From Ptiloglossa arizonensis (lineage: Eukaryota > Arthropoda > Insecta > Hymenoptera > Colletidae): 64,000 bases of DNA. Position numbers and translations under genes: made by a program. This document shows positions 38,701-50,700 of the stretch, piece after piece; the stretch's first letter is position 1; every line of letters starts with the position of its first letter. The DNA lies in NCBI RefSeq assembly GCF_051014685.1, contig NC_135051.1, positions 10,435,557 to 10,499,556 on the forward strand, given 5' to 3'. The notes beneath the pieces are model-generated. The model searched no databases, was not told where the DNA came from, and saw only the letters and a list, made by a program, of their open reading frames with translations.

Positions 38701-41700
38701 CATTTAGATATCAATTTATTAATATTTATAAAGGGCATTATCCAAGTGTTCTTAATAAGTTTTGTTGAATTTGTAAGATACTGTTAAACATCAGAGAGTT
38801 AAGTGATACGTATTTTTTTATTTATACTCAATCTTAAATTTAACATATGCAATACCTTCGTAAAGTTTAAATACTATTATTCCATAAATTATGTGCTTCA
38901 CCTCGATAAACTTTATATATCTAGCAAACTGGTATACTTTATCAGAAATTATAAAGCGAAATAAATACTTATTATTAATATTGCTAAATGATGAAAGAGA
39001 ACGAGGAGGAAAAACATGTGACGTGTATTCACGTATTACTATTTGTAAATGATGTAAAATATATACATAGATATATTACTTTACGGGCACCACACAAAGG
39101 CCCGTTTAGTGTCCTTAAACGAAATAATAAATTTTTGACTGTTTAACAGTAAACGACAAAGAGGACACTGTTTCCATAGACAGGGTTAAACCGACTTTTG
39201 GAGTGCCACCTCAGGAAGGAGACAACTACCAATTACCAAAGAATGAACCAAAGAAGAAAACTAAAAGCGGGGAAACAAGAGTAGTGAGAAATAGACTGAC
39301 GAGTGTGTGGTTATGTGCAATTTCTATGAGGATATAAGAATAATTATTCGTTACACCAGATTTTCCATCGTGTGTTGATTTACGACTCCCACACTTGAAA
39401 GCGGCCCCCCACATTGTATTTGAAACATTTTAAAATATTATTCAATACTTCGCGACTCTGTCGTAATCCCCCATAATTATTTTCGAATGGTGCGACATGT
39501 TGTGCAAATTCGTGAATGAATAGATCGAAGGTGTCACAGAACATTTAGCACCAAAGGATGAGATACAATTCGGTAAATGCTGAAAATTGATTGTCGATCA
39601 TCTCTTCGTATTACTAAATATTCCTGGATGAGGAATATTTATTATAAGACCAATGCATATGAACACCAGACGTCACTTTGCAATCGCGTTAAAAAATCAC
39701 GACTGTTACGTCTATGTGTCTAATTTTCTTTGTAATTGACAAGTTTTGTTTTGCTGCCGCATTCTGAGTGGTATGCGGCCATTTTGAATCTTGTCTAGAT
39801 TAGGAAATGTTAAAATGTAGGTTTCAGAAAAAATTAATTATCGTTAGAAGATCTGGAACCATTGGGCGCATCCTTTCAATTATGATTAACTTCTAACTAG
39901 AAACACTTTGTTGTGTTGCTTTATCGTGGTATATTTCTACCAAAGAATTTCAAAATTCAGAATGTTTTTTATATTATCATCGGGCTCTTCGTTTATTTCG
40001 TTTTTCATTTTGGCTTTTGCAACGCCGAAGCGATGTGATTTATAAATGTGGATTGTCCTGTGGAAACAATGTAATCACACTTGGAAACAAAACACCAAAT
40101 TATCTAAAAATTGCATCACGAGTGAACTTTGTACAAATTTTTGTACAAAACTTTGCACAGCCAGAACACAACACGTCATATTGTGGGATAGTTACGTTAC
40201 GGTAGAACGTGGATTTAAAATCGGTTTTTCCTTTTCGGTATGTGTTGTAGAGGCTTGCAGCTGCGGTTTATGGCGGGACCGTGCTTCGAGTTTGTTAGAG
40301 AAATTGTCCACATGGCTACGGCAAGGGCCTGTCACCATGGGTCAGTTTATTTGTTGTTCGACTCGAGGCACGGAGCAAGTGATGGCTATTTCCCGTCATA
40401 AAACATTGCAGGCACTTGGACGGGGACCCTCTGCACAGCCTGGCACGCGAGGCCCTGGCGCGGCCTTGTTGCGTCATTCGGGATGCTGGAAAATTCCAGC
40501 CCAGGCCTGCAGGGGTTTGGACACCCTGTCTACGTCGCGACGCCCCCACCTAAGCCCCATAGCGATGGGCATGTCTTAGATTCGGCGGGACTAGGACCCG
40601 TCGTAATTGGTCAGGCATTCGTCGCCACCCACCCTTAATTCAAGGGAGTAGGGCGAACCGAGGCGACGTTTGCACTGACCCGAGAAATCTTAGACTAGTG
40701 CACAGAATACCACCAAGACAATAGAGCCAAGGGTCCACGACTAGAGTGTACAGAGTATCGCCAAGGGTTTACAGCCAGAGCGTACAGAGTACAGCTAAGA
40801 GATCACGGTTAGAGTTTTGGCCTGAACGCACGGATTGACGTGTGAAGCTTCCTGCGTTAGTTCCCATAAAGAACTTGCACTCCTCGAGGGAATTACCAGC
40901 AATCCCTCGAGCCTCCACGGAATCTTGGACCTTCGAGGAAGTTCGGCAGCCGGCTTGTGCATCCAGTGAGGCGCCGTGTGCGAGGACAACGCTCAACACC
41001 CCCCTGGACGTGAGAGCAGCAAGCGGCGGAGACCTCGAAGGCGGCATTACAACCTCCATCGGTCCAGCCTAGCGGACAACGATCAACAACAGTTAGTCCT
41101 TCCAACGGGAAGGTGGTCCTTCGAGTAATCTATAGTCGGCACCCATCGTGCAAACACACTCAATGCTCGAAAGATCCTCGAGATCTACCACGAGCAGCTA
41201 CATGTGTCGTTAGCGCCTTTGCATGTCTTTACAACAACTCCTACTGTCTTACTGCTCTCAAACACGCTTCTTTCGCACTCTATATTCTCATACGAATTCA
41301 TTCCCTTTCATTCGAATCTTGACCTTTCTCACTCCATGTATCTGGTCACCCATCTCAATTGCTCGTATTTTCCAAACACTCTACATTTTCTCCGGACCAC
41401 ACGTATTTCCTTTCGTTCTCACGCATTACCACACTAAACCGTCGTGAGAAAAGTTAAGGATTAGAACGAAAGGAAATGTTGAAAAACATTAGATTAGAAC
41501 TGTTGAAAAATAGTCGAAGCGCGAGAGGGTCGTGTCGCGTGAAATAAGAATAGCGTAGTCAGCGTAGTTTTAATTTGTATACTTTGTTAATGTTTTGTTC
41601 CTACTACCACCTCATTCAATACACGTATATACTAAAACTTTATTCACTTCTATTTCATAATAACCAATAATAATTCCTACAAACATTATGTCATAAATGT

Positions 41701-44700
41701 GCATGATTTTTCAATGGTCAATTTCAATATGCGAGTAGCACAATGTGCTACTGATGTAACTTTATATCAACTTTGCTGTTGAAGATAATTCTTCCATGAT
41801 AGTCCGATATTACAAATTTTAATTCTTTGTCATTGATGTCATTACCAATATTATTCTTAATGTTTTCATACCCTGACTCTGTTTCTATTTGATTTAGATC
41901 ATCTTCAAGAATTGTGGTATCGGAATTTTCCGTTTCCACAGCGAAAGGAAATGCGTGTGGTCAGGAGAGAATGAAGTGTTTGGGAAAGACGAATGATTGA
42001 GATAGGTGAACGTGACCAAATGTCTGAAATGAGAGAGATCGAGGTAATCCTGATCGTTCATTCTAATGAATGAAAGGGGATGAACGCGCGTAGGAATACA
42101 GGGTGTGAAAGAAGCGTGTTTGGGACAGTAAGAGTAAGTAAGAGAAGAGATGTATCTAAAGAATGTACGATGTTGAATGATTTTAAGGAGAGTCAAAGTA
42201 ATAAGTAGATCTAATAAGAAGGTAGCGAACGAAGGGAACGTAATTGTGAGAATGAGTACGACCGCGAAAAGAAAAGTTGATACTTGAGGGTAAAGTGTAC
42301 GCTAACTGGTGTTCGTTTTAAATGCGCGACTTTGAATACGATGCAGGAACTAGAAGAGATAAGGACACGTGTACGAAGAGCAAGAGTACAGTATTAAAGA
42401 GCAAGATATGTGCAGAGTGAATTTGTAAATCAACGAAAAATGTCCTTGAGAAGATGCACAAATGAGTACAAGTAGATGATCGAGGATGCGAAAGAAAGAA
42501 ACTGGAGAGAGAAGAAAAACTCTCTCAAGTTTGTGAGAGTGAAAGGAAATTTTGATCCATGGGGTGATTTTTACAAAGTATGCACAAGGAGACGAATGTA
42601 TGCGAGAAAAAAAAGTGTAAATGTATTATTGAAAGAAGTTTTTTCTTCGAACGAGAGAAAGTAAGTCCAATGTCGAGGCCAATTTTGATCAATGACTGAT
42701 CTTTGACAGCCAATGGTGTTTTCAGAGGCATTTCCACTTCCTGGCTTCTTGGCTTCCCGGTTGGAGGAGATAGTCGGCTTCTTGGGTCGGATCCTTCCCA
42801 ATCTGTGACGTCCGGGTGATTGGGTTCACTGCCTCTACGCGAGCATGGTTCATTTGGTAATCCTGTATGGTGTCCTCGTTTGGATGGGAGACCTAGATCC
42901 TTCCCAATCTGTGACGTCCGGGTGACTGGGTTCACTGCCTCTACGCGAGCATGGTTCATTTGGTAATCCTGTATGGTGTCCTCGTTTGGATAGGAGACCT
43001 AGACACCTCCCAACGCAGATACTGCTGTGTTGGACTCATAAACGACTAGCTTTGTGGATCGTCCGCAATTATGAGACCATGTTCTACGAGACGGTGACTT
43101 CCCCGCTGGATTTACAAACAGGCTCGCAAGCGGTTTATTACAACAGTTGTTATGAGTCCTGCGAGTCGGGGAGGTTCTAATGAGACGGGAGGTTGAAGCT
43201 CTCAAGCGCTAGACCCGGCAGTTGATGTTGTTGCAGTGGCAGTAACGGCTAGTTCAGTCCAATTCGATTGTCGGTGCTGTTCAGCCATTCAAGCTGGAGG
43301 TTTTGGTAGACTCGTTTATAAAATGGTGTAGATGGTACCCGGGCATGGTTGCTTCAAGCGGTACTTGTACCGTATAGGGAAGGAAACGACGACGCGCTTC
43401 GATGTTTACGTAAAAATTTGAAATTATTCGAATAAAATATGCCTAACTTTGGTTGTTTACGTAAAAATTTGAAATTATTCGAATAAAATATGCCTAACTT
43501 TGGTTGGTACTGGGTGTGGTAATTATGACGAGTAACTAATCGAATAATATGACAAGAATGCCTGCTATTAGTAGTCAGACAAAAATAAATAATACTTAAG
43601 TAATATTGCGTCAACCAACAAAGAGAATGCATCTGTTTAAAGCGAAATTTTTGTTAATTTTCCTTTAATATTCTTATTTAATATATATATATACATTTCG
43701 CACTCTTAATTTTTATCCGTCCTGGAGGATTTCCAGAACGAATTTTAGGATTGCTCTATGTTACGTAAATTGGTCAACGACGATTATGGATCTTTACTTT
43801 GTTGAATTTTGGAGACTCCTTACACGGATAGAACTCGAGGCTTACTCGCCGCGTTCTTTCACGCAACTCCTTTCCGCTCATGCTATATATAAAGTAAAAG
43901 TGCGAATAAGTAAAGACTGGCCCGAATGGCGAAGGATGGTTCGAGGGAATAGATAAATCACTCGCGATGTCGATCATTTGTGGTTTCGCGACGAGCTTTG
44001 GCAATCGTGAGGACCTCAAACGGGCCAACCTCTTCTCGAACTATGTTACGAATTGGAGAAGAGATTGACCGTTAATGCACCGGCGCACAGTGTGCTATTT
44101 GCTTGAAAAAGCCGGACATAATAATTATAAAATTTTCTTAATCTTAAAAGTGCTACAACTCCGTTAAAAATCATTCAATTTTGACGAACAAAAACCATTT
44201 TAAAGCTCGAAATTTCTATTTTTCAATGCGTTGAATGACTATTTGAAATTTGCGTTTAAAACTTGAAATCCGTTGTTAAAGGTAAATGTATTAAACAGTA
44301 CATTTTTTTGATGTTTTTGAATTGCTGTGAAACAATATTTTTTGCAAAAATACACACATACATATGTATATATGTATATATATGTAATAACAGAGATTAT
44401 AGTTAATAATATATATATATATATATAATTTTTTTCAAAATATTTCATTAAATATCAACAACGTATAACAGAATTACCTTCTGTCAGAAAATCTGCTTCT
44501 TAAAATTCGTCTTCTTCCTTGTATTCATTCTTGTGTTCGTTCTAGTACTCGTCCTCGTACTCATTTTCGTCCTCGACCTCCTCGTTTTCTTTTTTATCAT
44601 TTTCCTGAAAGTGCTATAACTCCGTTGTACGATTTCAGGAGAAATTAGTAAATTTATCGTCTGTTTAAGAAATGGCATCCTCTTCTTTTTTGGTCGTACT

Positions 44701-47700
44701 CGTAAACTCGTTGAAAGCGGATCGGAAGTTAATAAATTTCTTCTGTTACGGAAAATTTGTTAAATTCTTTTGAGCTAGCACTACATATAAAATACTTCGT
44801 TGTAGATTTTGTATTTGTGGCAATATTGTACACCTTCCCATCAACCACGGTTAGCGATCATTTCTATTTTATAGATATGTTTCTATTTTCTTCGATTTTT
44901 GGTTCCTCCAAATTGTCTACATCTGTGGACTCCTTCAAAAATTGGATGTGGATACGTTGACAATATCTTGATGATGAAGTGTGGGATTTTTCCAAATTAT
45001 TTTATTATTTTTCGTGCACATTAGTTGTAATGCTACAAAAGAACTTTGTAATACATTTGCGTCTGAATCACCGTTACAAGCAAATTTCTGTTTATATTCT
45101 GATTGTTGAGATCCATCACATTCCCATTTACATATCGATTGCAGTGAAGTGGTTTCATTTTTAGTTAAATTACACAATATTTCCTTTAAATATACCAACA
45201 AACGAGTAGCTGTACGATGCAACAGATCCTGCAATTGTACCTCTGCAGATGAATCTGTTACTGTGAATGCTTTTCGTGCAGGATAACAGTTTCTTTTAGC
45301 TTTTTAAAGAAGACTGTAGCAAGGAAGAAATGTTACATCATTATTTTTTATTATTTGACACGGACCTCTTGATAGTCCTGTCCCAACAAAGAAAGAAAGT
45401 GCTTGTAATGGTGGCAGTTGTTTCCGATTTCCTTGATTACTATGAGGAGGACTTTTTCTTAACTGTTTTGCCAAATTAGGATAAATTGTAATGTCTTTTA
45501 ATAATACAGTAATAGCTTCATTCGACTAGAAGCTCTCAATTTCGATTGGGTTGAATATAATAATTCTACAATGCTAACGGATTGTCGAAGATATTCTGTT
45601 TTCCTTAGTTCGCTACGATCATTTAATTCAAAAACGAGTTTCTCTGATTTGTGACCATGCAAACCTTTTACAGGAATCTCTATTGTTTCTTCCAACCATT
45701 TTTTATTTTTTTTTTTTAAAGTTACGAAAAATTTATGTTTAAACGCTTGAAGTTCTTGTTTTGTATAATTTCGCAAATGTAGTAAATGCTCTTTTATATA
45801 TTCCAATTTGTTATGGATGTTTCGATCACTATATTCCTGCATTATGTTAAATAACTATTTTCGAGAGATTACTTTTATATATGGACCTGCAATCCTTTGC
45901 ATTGAAGAACTCACTGACATTTTGATATCTGTACAGTATAAATATATTCTCGCTGAATAATTAATATCTGAGTAATAAAAGCGAAACATGTAATTCATGT
46001 AACAAATATTGTATTTATCAGAAGTATTGACGAAAGATGTATAAAAGTAAAAGAGCAGCACTTAATTAAACACTTAATTAATCACTTAAATATAAACTTT
46101 TAATAAATTATACAAAAAAAAACTTATTATTGAACCGAATAAATAGAAATAATGAAAATATAGGAATATAAGAATAAAGAATCCTTCGTATAATCACTAT
46201 GCACTCTGTGAAGTCACTGCTCCAACTGAATGCGATCAGAAAGACAAGATTTGACCGAGCACATAATATAAACACCTTTAAGTGCATTTGAGTCTATAAC
46301 TTAAACAGTAGTACTTTTAAAGAATTCTTTCGTAGGTAACAGCAAAAGTGTAACCTGAATAAGAATGTGCGTCCAGACACGAAAAACGTGACTCTCGATA
46401 ATCACTAAATTAATTATACAACGTCAATCTGAACAAACCCGGGACCAATTTCTTTTGAATTGTAATTGCAAAGCTTTATCGAATGTAGTAAGATAAGATT
46501 AAGCATAGAGACTAACCTGGAAGTATTACAAAATTATTACCAAAGTTTTATAATCGTCATGGAAGCCATTGAATTATTAATTATCTTTAAATTTTGATAT
46601 CACACCGTGAAAAATATTCAGATTTTTTCTCGTTTAATATTTTCAAAAATCGTCGGCAACGATATTGAAAATAAATTTAAACAGAAGTTGAATCTTTTTG
46701 TTTCATTTGCAGAACTATGCGTGATCAAATCAAACACTCAAATGCAATCCTGCTTTTAACGTTAAAAAATTTTTTCTTTTAATAGTGAAAACGTGATCAC
46801 TGGGTTTTAAAATATATTTTCTTGTAAAAAAATTGTTGACATTTTTTTGTTACAGTATTTTTCTTCGTTACGTATATAAATCGTGGACAATATTCTGTTC
46901 CCAAACATAAAAAACAGTCAGCTGTCAAACAATTTTATTCCTTCTTTGGGACGATGGGGAAGAGTAAAAAGTTCTCGGGTCTATTCTCGATGCCGAATAC
47001 TGTTCCCTCTTTTCCTCGTCCGTGTTTATGGGGAGAGGAATAAAGCATTCGACACCATGTGGAAAGTTAACTTATCCCATTACGCGTCAAGTTATATCGG
47101 TAAAAAGTAGCCCCTCAATAATTGGTGACTCCGACGTGATGAAAACGAATAAGGTGATCACAAGTTCCTACCATTTTGGTTAGAAAAACCCGATATATGG
47201 TTTTATCAAGTAGAAGCTTAATTTGAAATTAACGATGTCACGATCGAGAATACAAAATTGAACTACTTCGTCTCGTAATTAGAGCCTAAATAGAGGATAT
47301 TTGGGACTTTGTTAATCATAGAACTACTAATAAACACACAGCAGTTGAAGGGAGGTTACTAAATGTATTCAAAGAAAGCGTTAATAAAAGAATTAAAAGG
47401 TTAGTCACAAGTAACAAGCTAGGAGACACGAGACTAAGCCAACTTTTATAAAAAATGAAATATTGTGAGACCCACCAAGCACTCTGATAAGACCGACACA
47501 TAACCCAAACACTAGGATCCTATCTTTGTAACAATTTACTAGAATATTATCGCAAATATGTTAAACGAATTTGGGGTGGAGGAAAGAGTGGAGAGACCTG
47601 TTCTGCATTTCAATATGAGATAACTGGTCACTCAGTTTAAGAAGGGAGTATAAACTCCCTACGTCACTAAAGTATAAACCGCGGATTTTAATGAAACTTA

Positions 47701-50700
47701 CGTATAATATAGTTCTTAGAAAAATATTTGATACGTATTCTTTTTTTATCTGCTATTTTTATCTTCTATACCTAGGGGGTGAAATCGGCCCTCGAAAATA
47801 ACGAGACCTAGAAAAAGGTTATTTAAACAAAAATTGCGTACTTTTAAATAATGTATTTAAGCTTCCAAACAGTTTTGCAAAGTATAAATTTGCTTAAATA
47901 ATATGTTAAAACATTTTCATTTTTTGTACTGTTTTTATACAATTTATTGTTTGGTATTTTGTGAAATTTGCACAATACATACATACATACATACACACAC
48001 ACATATATATATATATATATGTATATATATGTTATCCGGGTGTATCGGGTCTAAACCAGTAACATTTTAGTATTTCGCAGGTAAATGTTAAAAAAAACTA
48101 AATATTCTAAATTCGACTGTATTGTTATATTTATAATTCAAGTAAAATAAACGGAATGATTCATGCTTATTTATAAATGGATTTATCGTTAAAAACATAT
48201 TGAATTTAAGTATCATAATGGAGGGACGGTGGGTTTATTACCTGTATTCCTATACCAAGTATTCATTGCGTGTGGGGAAGCTTCAACGTGACACTGAAGA
48301 ACAATGGTGCTGTTAATTGGTGCAGCCACTAATTCACTTGTCATTTTTATAACAGGCTGAACTGAAACAAAAATATATTTGTTTTATTATAATATAATTT
48401 GTAATTTCTAAAATAATACAGGGGATTGTATTATCTTTAAGCTAGTTAGAATTATGTATCTTATTTATTACTTGTGAATGAAGAAAAAACAAGATAATAC
48501 TTTGAATATAAAAAAGACTTGAATCATAAAACGATTACTGTATCTAAATTGTAATCTAGTATTTTAAACAAATTTTAAATCAAATATCTATCTGCTTCCA
48601 ACTAGTTAATCATTAACGTATGTAATAATAGAAGCTTATTAATTTCAGCCTTTCGCTCCGAAATTGGACTTAATTTATAATTAGTTTACTTTTCACCATT
48701 CATCCTTCCACACAAGCTACTCTAATTTCTAGATCTCACTTATTCTTTGTTTCTTCATGATAATTTTTCTTGATGACTTTCACGATATGATACTATTTTT
48801 CAAGTTGCGTAAATTTCTTAATTAATTTACATTTTTTAAATTATATTTATTCACTAAAAAGTCTTCTATACTTATACTTAACATGAGTTTGTCGCATTCT
48901 TCTATACATGGCTTAGTTTTCTTTATTATTCGGTAGTGAATATCTATTCCATTGTCCCATATTTGCGCATCTGGCCTTAGCAATTAATTTTTCACTATCG
49001 AAAGTTCTCTTTTCCTCCATGTATCCCGGTTTTAATCCACTTACGAATGTAGGAATTATGTGGGGGAGAATTGCAAGGAATGGAGTGTATTATGTGTTAC
49101 ACTATTTCGCTTGTTATCTGACTTTCGATTTTTTTCAAGACTAAAACTGATCTACATTCGCGCTGAATACGTTCTTAAAACCAAAACCACACACATATAC
49201 ACACTTTAATATCTTGGGAAAAGACCACCCGAACTTTTCACCGAAACCTTATAAATAAATGCACGCTGGTGTACTGGTCCCTTTTGCACAGCTCCAAACA
49301 TTTCACTCTGTATATCCATTCACTGGCGCTAAGCAAACTTGACATCTTCCACAAGGTACTTATATTTTCTATTATGAAACGTTTCCTCTGTTTAATTGAA
49401 TTGCACGTGTTTTTGGTTTCCCCTATTCATACTAAGTTCTCTGTCATGTGTGCATTAGAGTACATTTTCATATTTTCTTCTCTTTCTTTATCATTCTTTG
49501 CTGTATCTTTTTCTTTTTGAAGACATTTATTTAATGCTTGCAATATACTTTTTTTCCTCCACTTATCTCACAAGCAATTTTTTAGCTACCTGTCCTTTCT
49601 CATTCTTGCTATCATTAATATGTATCGGCTTACTCCTTTCCAGGCCTGTTTAGCTATTTTCACTTTACCTGACTCCAGCATTCATATGTAGTTGTTCCTG
49701 CTTAGACTCATCATTTATCAAAATTGTCATATTGATAAATTGCCCCTGTAGCATTTCTTAGAGAGTATTGGGAGTAATGAAATTAATCTATTAGGACATT
49801 CCATAAGTAATGTCGTTTTTTGCATATTTTGCAAACTCTATGTTATCGTACCGTACACAATTATTGTGTAGTTTCAGTATCGCTTCCTTGATTCAGTATT
49901 AAATTTATTATAAAACTAGTTCCAATAATTGGGATATAGGACGCAGAAAATGCGTCTGTTTGGTTTGAGCTGCCGACGTGGAACGACTCGAAGTTGCGCC
50001 TCTATGAAACAGCTCATTCAATTGCATGATAAATAACGAGTTCAGCAGTAAATATTGATACGTTATTCTGGAATTTAAAGCTTATTGTAAAATAGGGGGT
50101 TATTGCTATTATTAGAAGATTTAATATTTTGTAAGATATTTATAAAACTAGACTTTAAATATCTAAACTTGTCGTAAGGGCAAGAGACCGTGATGAACGA
50201 GGCACGCGGTACAGCGTAGGAGTCGTAGATCCGAGTCAGTGTGAAAAATATCAGAAAATCAATAAAGAAAGATTGTAACAAACTCGTTTAAGAGATCTTT
50301 ATTACAACATGGTGTCAGAAGTTAACGGTTAAATCTCGTTTAAATTAACTCATGAAGTTCAGAAATTAATTAATATTTAAGAATGTTTGAAGCTGATAAA
50401 ATGGCGCGAAACGTGTCTCAAGATGGTGGTCATTCGTAGAAACGCCTGCTCGCTCAAAAACGGATAAAGCCATTAGATTTCTCTAAATCTAACCTGAGCG
50501 AAGAATGGAAGGTTTGGGTGACTCGATTTAAAATATTCTTGAGAACATCTGCATTTTCTACATCCAGAAATACATAGTTGCGACTTCTTTTCTTTTATAA
50601 GCTTCTATTATTAGATGTACTAGTTTGTGAACTTGCTCAATTGCGTTATGCTTGGATCTGAAAACAAACTGATAGAGTGAAATAAGTTCGCGACGTAGGA

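Noticed and set aside
40046..40579. 177-codon plus-strand frame
   Set aside because: It runs through the GC-rich repeat, and the frame is not kept in the other copy at 34 kb; GC-rich DNA lacks stops by chance.
42525..42959. 144-codon minus-strand frame
   Set aside because: Most of it is the 106-bp tandem duplication read in one frame, with no recognisable domain.
43774..44028. 84-codon minus-strand frame next to the Transib end
   Set aside because: No domain or splice support; probably flanking intronic or repeat DNA.
44091..46614. 5-bp target-site duplication for the Transib element
   Set aside because: The flanks are CGGCG on the left and AAAAA on the right; they do not match, so a duplication is not claimed.
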